Shown here in pieces: positions 25,884-35,255 of a DNA stretch of 64,000 bases. Origin of the DNA: Neobacillus cucumis (GTDB lineage Bacteria > Bacillota > Bacilli > Bacillales_B > DSM-18226); assembly GCF_016107705.1 (NCBI RefSeq), contig NZ_JAEHGC010000002.1, positions 310,001 through 374,000 on the forward strand. Reading direction: 5' to 3'. Below the pieces are notes generated by a model. The model worked only from the letters and a program-made list of their open reading frames with translations. It was not told the origin of the DNA and did no database searches. The stretch's first letter is position 1, and each line of letters starts with the position of its first letter. Both the position numbers and the translations under genes were made by a program.

Positions 25884-26025
25884 GTTCCTTCGGGGTCAGG
25901 TGAAATTCCTAACCGGCGGTGATGAAGCATTTGCTTCTTAGTCCGTGACCCGGTTAACATTTGTTAAACGGTGGATCTGGTGAAACTCCAGGGCCGACAG
26001 TTAAAGTCTGGATGGGAGAAGGAAA
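25884..26025 (+). promoter_or_regulatory. FMN riboswitch (RFN element)
   Basis: All conserved blocks are present: TTCCTTCGGGGTCAGGTG, AACCGGCGGTGATGAAG, AGTCCGTGACCCG, a variable stem, GGTGGATCTGGTGAAACTCC, GGGCCGACAGT and GGATGGGAGAAGGAA. The 5' TTCCTTC pairs with the 3' GAAGGAA to close P1. It precedes the rib operon and a terminator, so FMN should cause premature termination. It accounts for the gene-free stretch 25775-26155. Confidence 0.97.
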
Positions 26026-26096
26026 AAAATTAGCAGGATTAAAAATTGGTTAAAAAACCCTTTTTTTAAGCCTCAATTTCCTATTGCCTTTATTAG

Positions 26097-26127
26097 GACC
26101 CTGAAGAAATTTTTTCAGGGTCTTTTT
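26097..26127 (+). terminator. FMN riboswitch terminator
   Basis: Stem GACCCTGAA (26097-26105) with TTCAGGGTC (26114-26122) and TTTTT, 28 bases before ribD. Confidence 0.88.
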
Positions 26128-26155
26128 ATGTTCTGATAGAAGGAGAAACGCCATT

Positions 26156-27238
26156 ATGAATGATACAGACTACATGAGCTTAGCATTGAAATTGGCAAAA
26201 AGTACTTTGGGACAGACTGCTCCCAATCCTGTAGTTGGAGCAGTAGTGGTAAAGGACAATCAAATTGTTGGCATGGGTGCCCATTTAAAAGCGGGCGAGC
26301 CTCATGCTGAGGTCCATGCCATTGAAATGGCTGGCGAAAAAGCAAAGGATGCAACCATCTATGTCACCTTGGAACCCTGCAGCCATTTTGGTAAAACACC
26401 ACCATGCTCGGATCTAGTCATTCGTACAGGAATTAAGAAAGTATTTGTTGCAACTACGGACCCTAATCCCCAGGTGGCAGGCAAAGGTATTGCAAGAATA
26501 AGAAATGCCGGGATTGAGGTAGAGGTGGGACTGCTTCAGGAAGAGGCCCGTGAGCTGAATAAGATGTTTTTTTACAACATTAGTACTGGTTTGCCGTACG
26601 TAACATTAAAAACCGCCAACAGTTTGGACGGGAAAACAGCCACCCCAACAGGCGAAAGCAAATGGATTACCGGAGAGGAAGCAAGGAAGGACGTTCATGT
26701 ATTCCGCCATCAGCATGACGCCATTCTAGTAGGAGTCAATACGGTCATTAAGGATAATCCCAGCTTGACAACAAGGTTGCCTTCAGGCGGCAAAAATCCA
26801 ATTCGAATTATCCTTGATACGAATCTTCGGACTCCTTTAACTGCAAACGTTGTAACGGATGGTCAGGCACAGACATGGATTGTTACCTGCTCCGACATTG
26901 ATGGGAAAAGGGAAAAAGAATACCATGATTTAGGGGTTAAGCTGATTAAATTGCCGGAAAAGCAAATAATCATCCGTGAAATGCTAAAAGTAATAGGAGA
27001 AATGGGCATTTCATCATTATTTGTTGAAGGCGGCGCGGAGGTGCATGGAAGCTTTTTAAAGGAACGTGCATTTCAACAAGTGATCACCTATATTGCACCT
27101 AAATTGATCGGTGGTAAATTGGCTCCAGCTTCTTTTGGTGGTGAAGGCTTTGAAACAATGGAAGAGGTTGTTTCTTTAAAAATAAAAGAAGTGGGCCGCA
27201 TCGGCAATGATCTCCGCATAATTGCGGAACCTAAGTGA
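26156..27238 (+). CDS. ribD: Bifunctional riboflavin deaminase/reductase
   Basis: A 360-residue enzyme carrying out the second and third steps of riboflavin synthesis. The N-terminal zinc deaminase domain (about 1-145) has H50-A-E52 and PCSHFGKTPPC (C75 and C84). The C-terminal reductase domain (about 150-360) has LKTANSLDGKTATPTGESKW and the GGAEVHGSF substrate loop. ATG 26156 with AGAAGGAG. First gene of ribD-ribE-ribBA-ribH. Confidence 0.97.
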   Translation: MNDTDYMSLALKLAKSTLGQTAPNPVVGAVVVKDNQIVGMGAHLKAGEPHAEVHAIEMAGEKAKDATIYVTLEPCSHFGKTPPCSDLVIRTGIKKVFVATTDPNPQVAGKGIARIRNAGIEVEVGLLQEEARELNKMFFYNISTGLPYVTLKTANSLDGKTATPTGESKWITGEEARKDVHVFRHQHDAILVGVNTVIKDNPSLTTRLPSGGKNPIRIILDTNLRTPLTANVVTDGQAQTWIVTCSDIDGKREKEYHDLGVKLIKLPEKQIIIREMLKVIGEMGISSLFVEGGAEVHGSFLKERAFQQVITYIAPKLIGGKLAPASFGGEGFETMEEVVSLKIKEVGRIGNDLRIIAEPK

Positions 27239-27248
27239 GGAGAACACT

Positions 27249-27908
27249 ATGTTTACTGGAATTATTGAGGAAATTGGTTTAGTTTCAAATATTCAGCGGA
27301 CGGGAGAATCTTTCGTCCTTACCGTTGAGGCGAAGAAAATTCTTGATGATGTCCATCTTGGTGACAGTATCGCTGTCAACGGTGTATGCTTAACAGTCAC
27401 TTCCTTTACCGGAAAACAGTTTACTGTGGATGTTATGCCGGAAACAGTAAAGGCATCCAGTTTAAATTCAGTCAAGCGCGGTTCCAAGGTGAACCTGGAA
27501 AGGGCGATGGCAGCCGGGGGCAGATTTGGTGGTCATTTCGTATCCGGCCATATTGATGGGACCGGGGTGATTAAAAGTAAAAAGGCATTTGAAAATGCCA
27601 TCTATTATGAAATTGAAGCCAATCAAGAGATGTTAAACTACATTATTTTAAAAGGCTCAGTTGCAATTGATGGGACAAGTCTTACCGTTTTTGGCAAATC
27701 AGAGCATACCTTTACGATTTCACTCATTCCCCATACATTATCTGAATCGATCTTAGGTCTAAAAGGTTCAGGAGATATTGTCAATTTAGAATGCGATATG
27801 ATTGGAAAATATGTGGGTCATTTTATAACTGGTATAACAAGCGATCAAGGGAAAAAAGGAGCATCCGGCATAACAGCTCAATTTTTAGCTGATAACGGAT
27901 TTGCCTAA
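27249..27908 (+). CDS. ribE: Riboflavin synthase alpha subunit
   Basis: A 219-residue enzyme that dismutates two 6,7-dimethyl-8-ribityllumazine into riboflavin and a pyrimidine. Two lumazine-binding repeats are seen, each starting MFTGIIEEIG / HIDGTGVIKS with the VNGVCLTV / IDGTSLTV motif. The start ATG 27249 has TGAGGAGAAC 3-12 bases upstream; the frame extends to 27222 inside ribD without a site. Confidence 0.97.
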   Translation: MFTGIIEEIGLVSNIQRTGESFVLTVEAKKILDDVHLGDSIAVNGVCLTVTSFTGKQFTVDVMPETVKASSLNSVKRGSKVNLERAMAAGGRFGGHFVSGHIDGTGVIKSKKAFENAIYYEIEANQEMLNYIILKGSVAIDGTSLTVFGKSEHTFTISLIPHTLSESILGLKGSGDIVNLECDMIGKYVGHFITGITSDQGKKGASGITAQFLADNGFA

Positions 27909-27931
27909 ATAATAGAAAGGAGTGATGCAAG

Positions 27932-29125
27932 ATGTTTAATACAATTGAAGAGGCTTTAGAAGATTTAAAACAAGGAAAAGTTGTCATTGTATGTGATGAC
28001 GAAGATCGGGAAAATGAAGGTGACTTTATTGCATTAGCGGAGAAAGCAACACCAGATGTGATAAATTTAATGGCTACCCATGGAAGAGGATTAATATGTG
28101 TGCCAATTCAAGAGGAGTTGGCGCAAAAGCTTGATTTGTTCCCGATGGTATCGGTTAATACGGATTCACATGGTACAGCTTTTACGGTAAGTATCGACCA
28201 TAAATTTTCAACGACAGGGATTTCTGCGTTCGAGCGTTCCGCAACGGTTTTAAGTTTGCTCGACCCAGAATCAAAACCTTCAGATTTTAAAAGACCTGGG
28301 CATGTTTTCCCGTTAATCGCCAAAAAAGGCGGGGTTTTAAGAAGAACTGGGCATACGGAGGCGGCAGTTGATTTAGCAACGTTATGCGGGGCAAAGCCGG
28401 CAGGTGTGATTTGTGAGATTATGAACGAAGACGGCACAATGGCACGCGTCCCTCAATTACGAAAAATTGCTGATTCGTTAAATGTAAAATTAATTACGAT
28501 TAAAGACTTGATTGAATATCGCAATAAAAAAGACCAACTTGTTAAACGTGAAGTGGAAATTAATCTGCCAACTGAATTTGGGAACTTTAAAGCGGTTGGT
28601 TATTCCAATCTAGTTGATAATAAAGAGCATGTGGCATTAGTAAAAGGGGAAATCGATCCTGAAAAACCGATTCTTGTCAGAGTTCATTCCGAGTGTTTAA
28701 CAGGGGATGTTTTTGGTTCCTACCGGTGTGATTGTGGTCCTCAACTTCATGCGGCGTTGAGCCAAATTGACAAGGAAGGTAACGGAATCCTTTTATACAT
28801 GCGTCAGGAAGGCCGCGGCATTGGTTTATTAAATAAACTAAAAGCGTATAAGCTTCAAGAAGAGGGATACGATACCGTTGAAGCAAATGAAAAGCTTGGT
28901 TTTGGAGCGGATCTTAGAGAATATGGGATTGGCGCACAAATATTGAGGGACCTTGGGGTTAAACAAATGCGTTTATTAACCAATAACCCAAGAAAAATTA
29001 AAGGTTTAAAAGGATATGACCTTGAGGTTGTCGAGCGTGTTCCGCTACAAATGGAAATGAGAAAAGAGAATGCGAACTACCTTCGAACAAAGCACGACAA
29101 ATTGGGGCATCTTTTACATTATTAA
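27932..29125 (+). CDS. ribBA: DHBP synthase / GTP cyclohydrolase II fusion
   Basis: A 397-residue bifunctional enzyme. The N-terminal 3,4-dihydroxy-2-butanone-4-phosphate synthase domain (about 1-200) has [10 protein letters not shown] and [11 protein letters not shown]. The C-terminal GTP cyclohydrolase II domain (about 205-397) has the zinc motif [16 protein letters not shown] and the active-site [10 protein letters not shown]. It supplies both precursors of lumazine. AGAAAGGAG site before ATG 27932. Confidence 0.97.
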   Translation: MFNTIEEALEDLKQGKVVIVCDDEDRENEGDFIALAEKATPDVINLMATHGRGLICVPIQEELAQKLDLFPMVSVNTDSHGTAFTVSIDHKFSTTGISAFERSATVLSLLDPESKPSDFKRPGHVFPLIAKKGGVLRRTGHTEAAVDLATLCGAKPAGVICEIMNEDGTMARVPQLRKIADSLNVKLITIKDLIEYRNKKDQLVKREVEINLPTEFGNFKAVGYSNLVDNKEHVALVKGEIDPEKPILVRVHSECLTGDVFGSYRCDCGPQLHAALSQIDKEGNGILLYMRQEGRGIGLLNKLKAYKLQEEGYDTVEANEKLGFGADLREYGIGAQILRDLGVKQMRLLTNNPRKIKGLKGYDLEVVERVPLQMEMRKENANYLRTKHDKLGHLLHY

Positions 29126-29162
29126 GAAAGAAAAAAATTAGGAAACAAATGGAGGAAGCAGC

Positions 29163-29633
29163 ATGGGACATATTTTTGAAGGTAATTTAGTTGGAACAGG
29201 ATTAAAGGTAGGAATCGTAGTAGGCCGTTTTAATGAATTCATTACAAGTAAATTATTGGGCGGAGCACAGGATGCCTTGAAAAGACATGGTGTCAGTGAA
29301 ACAGACGTGGATGTTGCCTGGGTGCCAGGTGCCTTTGAAATCACGTTAATAGCGCAAAAAATGGCGGAAAGCAAAAAATACGATGCTGTTATCACACTAG
29401 GAACCGTTATTCGTGGTTCTACTCCACATTTTGATTATGTGTGTAACGAAGTGGCAAAGGGTGTTTCTGCTCTCAATTTAAAAACAGGGATTCCAGTTAT
29501 TTTCGGTGTATTGACCACCGATTCAATTGAACAGGCGATAGAACGTGCCGGAACAAAAGCAGGGAACAAGGGCTGGGATGCAGCATCAGCAGCAATCGAA
29601 ATGGCCAACCTTTGCAGAACAATTGAACAATAA
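29163..29633 (+). CDS. ribH: 6,7-dimethyl-8-ribityllumazine synthase
   Basis: A 156-residue enzyme that condenses the ribityl pyrimidine with DHBP. Family features are [33 protein letters not shown] (catalytic His) and [12 protein letters not shown]. It forms 60-subunit capsids with RibE in Bacillus. ATG 29163 with GGAGGAAG. Last gene of the operon. Confidence 0.97.
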   Translation: MGHIFEGNLVGTGLKVGIVVGRFNEFITSKLLGGAQDALKRHGVSETDVDVAWVPGAFEITLIAQKMAESKKYDAVITLGTVIRGSTPHFDYVCNEVAKGVSALNLKTGIPVIFGVLTTDSIEQAIERAGTKAGNKGWDAASAAIEMANLCRTIEQ

Positions 29634-29639
29634 TAATCA

Positions 29640-29669
29640 AAAAAGGCAAACACACTCGTTTGCCTTTTT
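29640..29669 (+). terminator. Terminator of the rib operon
   Basis: Stem AAAAAGGCAAAC / GTTTGCCTTTTT. Confidence 0.9.
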
Positions 29670-29771
29670 CATTTAATTTAAACAAAGGGAATGTTACTCT
29701 GTCATTTCAAAAATATATACAAATGATAAAAAATATATAATAATAGATTTATCATAAAAAAATAGAAAAAA

Positions 29772-29960
29772 ACAGGTGCTAAAATTATTAAAAAGTTTAG
29801 CTTAAAAGGGAAGTTTGGTGTAAAACCAACGCGGTCCCGCCACTGTATATGGGAGCAACCTATAAAATGTCACTGTCAATGGATGGGAAGGCGTAGGAAG
29901 CGATGACCATGAGCCAGGAAACCTGCCTGTTTATAGAACACAGGAACCTACGCGGATAGG
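29772..29960 (+). promoter_or_regulatory. Cobalamin riboswitch 1
   Basis: Conserved B12-element blocks are present in order: AGGTGCT, AAAAGGGAA, AAACCAACGCGGTCCCGCCACTGT, a GGAAGGC region, GAAGCGATGACCATGAGCCAGGAAACCTGCC (B12 box; GAGCCAGGAAACCTGCC core) and ACCTACGCGGATAGG. A probable -10 TATAAT lies at 29736-29741. The downstream AGGAGAGT can pair with ACTCTCCT (30015-30022), which overlaps the terminator stem, so coenzyme B12 should favour termination. With the terminator this fills the gene-free stretch 29634-30081. Confidence 0.96.
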
Positions 29961-30018
29961 AGAGTGTTAAGCGTTAAAACGTCTCCTTGCGTTTAAACTT
30001 AACATCATCTATATACTC

Positions 30019-30044
30019 TCCTCCTCAAATAGGGGGATTTTTTT
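30019..30044 (+). terminator. Cobalamin riboswitch 1 terminator
   Basis: Stem TCCTCCT (30019-30025) with AGGGGGA (30031-30037), one G-U pair, then seven T. Confidence 0.78.
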
Positions 30045-30081
30045 ATGGGGATTTTAGCTAACTAGAAAGGGAGAGACAAAC

Positions 30082-31896
30082 ATGTTTGGCAAACGTAAAA
30101 ATTTGTGGATGGCGATGCTTCTTGTAATTGCTTTATTCACAGCAAACTTTCAAAAACCCGTAATGGCTGCAGCAGCCGGGACCCAGGGAACCATTACCGT
30201 GATTGGCACGGATGAGGCTAATCCGCTATTAGCAGAACAAACCGTTACATACGATGAAAAAGAAACGGCAGCACAAGTTTTAGAAAAGGCCGTCGGTGAA
30301 AAGAATGTTGAATATACCCATTATGATTTCGGTGATATGATTACAGGAATTAATGGGTTAAAGGCAGAGGGAACAAATTATTGGGCTTTTTATGTAAATG
30401 GAGTAAATGCTCAGGTTGGTGCAAGTTCATATGTAGTACATGATGGAGACAAACTAAGTTTCCGATACCTAGACTGGAATAAACCATCAAATAATGTAGC
30501 TCTTAAAGTAGTAGATAATCAGAAAAAAACAGTAAACGACCTTAAAGCTGTTTCAATTATTGGACAGCCAACAGCATTACAGTTGCTGCAAGTGGCTTTG
30601 GGAGCTGATAAGGTTGGTTTAAAGGATACAGATTGGGGTAAAATGATTGTTTCTATCAATGGCTTGAAGGCAGAAGACCCTTATTACTGGGCATTTTATG
30701 TGAATGGTCAGATGGCTTCAGTTGGTGCTGAGTCCTATCAACTTAAAGCAGGAGATCAAATCAGCTTTCAGTTAGAGTCATGGGAGACCCCAACAAATGG
30801 CGGGGATCAGGGAGATACCGCTCCGACAGACAAACCTGCTACAGGTGAAAAGAATCCAGTAGTTGGTACAGTTTCGAATGCAACGATCCAAAAAGCTGTT
30901 GGTTCGGTTAGTGAATATATTCAAAAACATGAAGTAAATGAATGGGAAGCAATTGCCCTTAAACAAGCAGGAATAACAATCCCCGCAACTTATTTAGATA
31001 AAGTAAAAAAAACGGTAAAGGAAGAAAAAGGTAATTTCCGAAGGATTACCGATACAGAAAGATATGTTCTCGGAATCTTAGCGGCCGGTGGAGACCCAAC
31101 GAATGTAGAGGGCTATAATCTTGTTCAGGCAGTCTATAATGGTAATGTTACAAAACAAGGATTAAATGGTGTTGCGTTTGCACTCCTTTCATTAGATAGC
31201 AATCATTTTAAAATCCCAGCATCAGCAATGTGGACACGGGAAAAGCTTGTCAACCTTTTACTCCAAAAACAAAACAAAGATGGCGGTTGGGCATGGGATG
31301 AAAGCCCAACAAGCGATGTAGATTCAACTGGGATGGTATTGAATGCTCTTGCTCCCTACAAATCAGATAAAATTGTAAAAGAAAAAATTAATTCGGCTGT
31401 GAATTATTTATCAAAAGAATTTAAAGACGCTAAAATCGATAATAGTACATCCGCATCCCAAGTGGTGATTGCCTTATCTTCATTGGGAATTGATCCAACC
31501 GGGACTCTTTTTTCTACAGATCAAAACAGTCTGATGCAATATTTATTGTCATTCCAGAATAAAGATGGCGGTTTCGGCTGGAAAAAAGGGGATGCAACAG
31601 ATGCCTATTCCACTGTTCAAGGTTTTCAAGCCGTTGTTGCTTATAAGCTGTATACCCAAGGAAAAGGGTCAATATATCATTTACAATTAATGCCGCAAAA
31701 AACTAAAACGGTTAACAAAGAAACCGAAAAAGCTGCACCTGCAGTAGAGCAAACAAAAAGTGCTGCGAACAGAAACAATCAGGGGCACCACCTACCGGAT
31801 ACAGCAACAAATTCAGTAAACATTTTGGTAGCAGGGTTGTTTTTGATATTAATCGGCTTTGCACTTTACATGAGAAAAAAGAAATTAAATGCATAA
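30082..31896 (+). CDS. Wall-anchored transcobalamin-like protein
   Basis: A protein of 604 residues with a signal peptide (about 1-30). Two DUF4430-like domains follow (about 33-125 and 133-232), each with INGLKAE..YYWAFYVNG and a VGA.SY..GD pattern. An alpha/alpha barrel region of the prenyltransferase/squalene-cyclase type (about 265-545) carries the repeats QNKDGGWAWDESPTSDVDST and QNKDGGFGWKKGDATDAYST. The C-terminus is a sorting signal: LPDTA, hydrophobic helix, then MRKKK. In animal intrinsic factor and transcobalamin the same two domain types form the cobalamin clamp. The LPDTA pentapeptide resembles class D sortase signals. A cobalamin riboswitch lies directly upstream and an ECF transporter downstream. 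I infer extracellular corrinoid capture; binding is not shown. Confidence 0.8.
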   Translation: MFGKRKNLWMAMLLVIALFTANFQKPVMAAAAGTQGTITVIGTDEANPLLAEQTVTYDEKETAAQVLEKAVGEKNVEYTHYDFGDMITGINGLKAEGTNYWAFYVNGVNAQVGASSYVVHDGDKLSFRYLDWNKPSNNVALKVVDNQKKTVNDLKAVSIIGQPTALQLLQVALGADKVGLKDTDWGKMIVSINGLKAEDPYYWAFYVNGQMASVGAESYQLKAGDQISFQLESWETPTNGGDQGDTAPTDKPATGEKNPVVGTVSNATIQKAVGSVSEYIQKHEVNEWEAIALKQAGITIPATYLDKVKKTVKEEKGNFRRITDTERYVLGILAAGGDPTNVEGYNLVQAVYNGNVTKQGLNGVAFALLSLDSNHFKIPASAMWTREKLVNLLLQKQNKDGGWAWDESPTSDVDSTGMVLNALAPYKSDKIVKEKINSAVNYLSKEFKDAKIDNSTSASQVVIALSSLGIDPTGTLFSTDQNSLMQYLLSFQNKDGGFGWKKGDATDAYSTVQGFQAVVAYKLYTQGKGSIYHLQLMPQKTKTVNKETEKAAPAVEQTKSAANRNNQGHHLPDTATNSVNILVAGLFLILIGFALYMRKKKLNA

Positions 31897-31957
31897 TTAA
31901 TTTTAACCTCCCTCCTGTGTTTTACGGGAGGGACCATTTTAAGAAGAGGGGGATAAC

Positions 31958-32755
31958 ATGCAGAAATTGCTAAAGTCCACGATCTTTATCGTCATTATGC
32001 TGTTTACTTTTAGTCTAATCGGATGTGGCATGAATACATCTGCCCCACAAGCATCAAAAAAGGCGGAAACGGCCTCCACAGAAACAGCCAAGCAGACAGA
32101 TAAAGTAACAGAAAAAGCAAAACCAAGTAAAACGGAAGAGAAAAAAATAACGGAAGTAACTGTAAAAAAACAGGAAGAAACAAGTAAGAAGGATAATAAT
32201 CAAGTTCCAAGTAAAAAAACAGTTGAGGTCAATAAGATTCCAAGTACGGATAATAAGGAACAATCGAAAACATCCGAACAAAATTCCAAACCAAATATTA
32301 GTACTGCAGTAGTGAAGAAAACAACAACTTCTAGCCCAACTAAAAAAACAAATACATCTACGACCAAAACAGCAGAAAAAACAACAAAACCGTCTTCCCC
32401 CAAGCCGGAAGTACAAAAGCCTATTTCGACTGTAACGATGTCTATCGTTGGCCCTAAAGATCGCGGAACCATTATGGCTGCTTCTAAGATAAGCATTAAG
32501 GAAGGGGACACGGTATTAAAGGTTTTGTTGTCCGGTGCACAGAATAAGGGCGTTGCTGTAGATTATAAGGGCAGCGGTGCAACAGCATATATTGAAGGAA
32601 TTGACAATTATTATGAGTTTGATTATGGACCTAAAAGCGGCTGGACTTGTAAGAAGAATGGCGTAACGATTCCAAAAAGCGCGGGTGTTATTACGGTAAA
32701 AGCAGGCGACCGAATTGACTGGATTTATACAGAAGATTATGCGGAGAAAAAATAG
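31958..32755 (+). CDS. Lipoprotein with DUF4430-like C-terminal domain
   Basis: A protein of 265 residues. Signal peptide with lipobox LIGC (lipid anchor near C23), then a long Lys/Thr/Ser/Glu-rich linker (about 28-155) and a C-terminal DUF4430-like domain (about 160-262; TVLKVLLSGAQNKGVAVDYK, AYIEGIDNYYEFDYGPKSGW). The linker would reach through the cell wall. A 7-bp hairpin (31909-31933) lies between it and the preceding gene. It may relay corrinoid from the wall-anchored protein to the ECF transporter, whose T component starts at its stop codon; this is inference from order and shared domain. Confidence 0.75.
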   Translation: MQKLLKSTIFIVIMLFTFSLIGCGMNTSAPQASKKAETASTETAKQTDKVTEKAKPSKTEEKKITEVTVKKQEETSKKDNNQVPSKKTVEVNKIPSTDNKEQSKTSEQNSKPNISTAVVKKTTTSSPTKKTNTSTTKTAEKTTKPSSPKPEVQKPISTVTMSIVGPKDRGTIMAASKISIKEGDTVLKVLLSGAQNKGVAVDYKGSGATAYIEGIDNYYEFDYGPKSGWTCKKNGVTIPKSAGVITVKAGDRIDWIYTEDYAEKK

Positions 32756-33633
32756 TGAGTCATCGTTTTGAGCGATACCATCCACTAGTTTCATTCTTAT
32801 ATTATACAGGTGCTCTATCTCTTTTCATTCTCATGCTTCATCCAATCTTTTTAGTGGCAGCATTATTCATGGTTTTGCTTATAAACTTCAGGCATGACCG
32901 GTACCGTGGAATGAAACGGTGGTGGATTTTTCTTTTTTCAACGTTTTTGTTAATGCTATTTCTAAATCCATTATTTAATGAAAGAGGCCGGCATCTTTTA
33001 TTTGAAATCCATCACCATCGTGTTACATTAGAAGCGATTAGCTTCGGCGGAATGAATGCCTTATCGATTATCTGTGTGATAGCGATTTTTATTTCTTATA
33101 ATATTGTCATGACGCCCAATAAGCTTTTGTACTTATTCTCGAAATTTTTACCACAGTTTGCAATTTTGCTCATGCTCACGCTTCGTTTTATTCCGTTAAT
33201 GAGAAGAAGATTAGAAGAAATCTCCACCATTCAACGAAGTAAAGGGGTTTTGCTGACTACCGGAACGTGGAAATATAGGGTAAAGACAGGCATGCTCTAT
33301 ATTCAAACCTTGCTTACCTTTTCATTAGAAGAAGCGATTCAGACAGCAGATTCAATGGAAGCGCGCGGCTATGGTACACGTTCCCGTTCTTCTTACGAAT
33401 ATTTTACATTTCGAAAAAAGGATTTTTTTGTCCTTTTATTTTTAATCATCCTTTATGCAGTGATTATTTTGGGGCGAATCAGGGGTTATGGATATTTAAC
33501 CGTTTATCCCATCATGGAGTCTTGGGGCTTATCTCCACTAGATTTCCAAACCCTTATTTTCTATCTATTGTTTTTAAGTTTTCCAATTTGGATTGAAGCA
33601 GGTGGAAAGTTCCAATGGCGTTTATCGAATTAA
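32755..33633 (+). CDS. ecfT: ECF transporter T component
   Basis: A membrane protein of 292 residues of the CbiQ/EcfT family: several N-terminal helices, then the coupling helices with the two Ala-Arg-Gly-type signatures, here IQRSKGVLL and DSMEARGYGTRSR, which dock on the ATPases. GTG start overlapping the preceding TAG by one base. With the next two genes it forms a full energy-coupling-factor importer under the cobalamin riboswitch. Confidence 0.88.
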   Translation: MSHRFERYHPLVSFLYYTGALSLFILMLHPIFLVAALFMVLLINFRHDRYRGMKRWWIFLFSTFLLMLFLNPLFNERGRHLLFEIHHHRVTLEAISFGGMNALSIICVIAIFISYNIVMTPNKLLYLFSKFLPQFAILLMLTLRFIPLMRRRLEEISTIQRSKGVLLTTGTWKYRVKTGMLYIQTLLTFSLEEAIQTADSMEARGYGTRSRSSYEYFTFRKKDFFVLLFLIILYAVIILGRIRGYGYLTVYPIMESWGLSPLDFQTLIFYLLFLSFPIWIEAGGKFQWRLSN

Positions 33634-35255
33634 ACAAATTAACCTTTACTTACCCGGATTGTATAAACCCTGCCATCAGAAATCTTTCCCTTTCGATTGA
33701 TAAAGGTCAATTTGTCGTTTTATTTGGCGCTTCAGGGTCTGGAAAAAGCACCCTGTTAAAATTACTAAAGAAAGAAATTCAACCCCATGGAACGCTTGAA
33801 GGTGATATTTTCATTAACGGTAAGTTGGTTCAAGAGCCGTCACCTGATACAAAGGAAATTGGCTTTGTCTTTCAAGATCCTGAAAATCAGGTTGTGGCAG
33901 ATGATGTCCTTCATGAAATGGTTTTCGGTCTCGAAAATATCGGACTGCCGACAAATGAAATGAGAAGCCGTGTCGCGGAGATGGTTCATTTTTTCGGGGC
34001 TGAAGGATTATTAGAGAAAAAAACGCATGAACTCTCTGGCGGGAAAAAGCAGCAAATTAATCTTGCTTCCGTTCTCCTTATGCAGCCGGATATTTTGCTT
34101 TTAGATGAACCGACGGCACAGCTGGACCCGGTCAGTACAAGGGAATTTCTTGATATGATCAAACGGCTGAATGAGGAATTTGGCATGACCATTATTATGG
34201 CTGAACACCGTCTGGAGGAAGTGCTGCCGTTAGCGGACCAATTGGTCATGATGGAAAGTGGCGAAATGATTGCGAAGGGGGACCCGAGGGAGGTTCTAAC
34301 TCAAGTTTGGAACTCAGCTAATAGGACTTACGTGCCGACAATTCCTTCTCTCTTTTTTAATATGAAGGGCACCGGGATGGTCCCTTTAACGGTAAAAGAA
34401 GGTAGAAGTTGGGTTCAAAGTGAGACTTTCTTTAAAAACACTATTGTGTCTGTAAAAAATAAGGCAAGCCGAAACGAGTTATTGATTAACGCGAAAAATA
34501 TTTTATTCCATTATGAAAAGAAAAAAGAATTGATTCTAAATGAACTTGATTTTACCCTTGCAAAAGGGGAATTTTATGCGTTAATGGGTGGGAATGGTTC
34601 CGGAAAATCTACCTTATTAAAGCTATTAGCTGGTTTAATCAAACCGGATAGCGGCAAGATTTTTTTCGAAACTAAACCCTTGAAAGCCTGGAAACAGAAA
34701 GAGATTTCAAAAAAAATTGGGTATTTACCACAAAATCCGAAGTTATTTTTTCTTCAGGATACAGTTCGGAAAGAAATGAATTACATCTTAGAACAGTGGG
34801 GATTCAAACATGATCAAGAAGTGCAGTCACTTTTAGGAGTATTGAAAATCACTGATTTGCTTGACAGTCATCCTTATGATCTAAGCGGTGGTGAGCTTCA
34901 AAAAGCAGCGCTCGCCTGTTTATTGTTTAGGAAGCCTGAGGTACTTTTCTTAGACGAACCCACAAAGGGGTTAGACCCGATTTCTAAAGAAAATTTGGCT
35001 AAAATCCTTACCGATTTGAATCTGCAAGGAATCACAATTCTAATGTCCACACATGATGTTGAGTTTGCGGCCCAATACGCTACGAAATGTGGAATGATGT
35101 TCCAAGGGAAAATTACCGCCGAGGGTACAGCGGAACAATTCTTTAAAGGGAATTTCTTTTATACAACAATGGTGCAAAGGCTGTTTCGCAACCTCCCTGA
35201 TCAGCATGTGCTCACCATCCAGGAGGCACTGAAATGCGTATTACAAAGGTCTTAG
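33615..35255 (+). CDS. ecfA: ECF transporter fused A-A' ATPases
   Basis: A protein of 546 residues with two ABC ATPase domains in one chain. Domain 1 (about 1-235): Walker A GASGSGKST, signature LSGGKKQQ, Walker B ILLLDEPTAQLD. Domain 2 (about 285-520): Walker A GGNGSGKST, signature LSGGELQK, Walker B VLFLDEPTKGLD. Fused A-A' proteins are typical of dedicated (group I-like) or vitamin-linked ECF operons, in contrast to the separate EcfA1/EcfA2 of the housekeeping module. It overlaps ecfT by 19 bp. Confidence 0.9.
   Translation: MAFIELNKLTFTYPDCINPAIRNLSLSIDKGQFVVLFGASGSGKSTLLKLLKKEIQPHGTLEGDIFINGKLVQEPSPDTKEIGFVFQDPENQVVADDVLHEMVFGLENIGLPTNEMRSRVAEMVHFFGAEGLLEKKTHELSGGKKQQINLASVLLMQPDILLLDEPTAQLDPVSTREFLDMIKRLNEEFGMTIIMAEHRLEEVLPLADQLVMMESGEMIAKGDPREVLTQVWNSANRTYVPTIPSLFFNMKGTGMVPLTVKEGRSWVQSETFFKNTIVSVKNKASRNELLINAKNILFHYEKKKELILNELDFTLAKGEFYALMGGNGSGKSTLLKLLAGLIKPDSGKIFFETKPLKAWKQKEISKKIGYLPQNPKLFFLQDTVRKEMNYILEQWGFKHDQEVQSLLGVLKITDLLDSHPYDLSGGELQKAALACLLFRKPEVLFLDEPTKGLDPISKENLAKILTDLNLQGITILMSTHDVEFAAQYATKCGMMFQGKITAEGTAEQFFKGNFFYTTMVQRLFRNLPDQHVLTIQEALKCVLQRS

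Noticed and set aside
32010..32511. Minus-strand open frames over the lipoprotein linker (up to 120 residues)
   Set aside because: They mirror the AAA/ACA-rich linker codons, giving Phe/Cys/Leu-rich peptides without ribosome binding sites.
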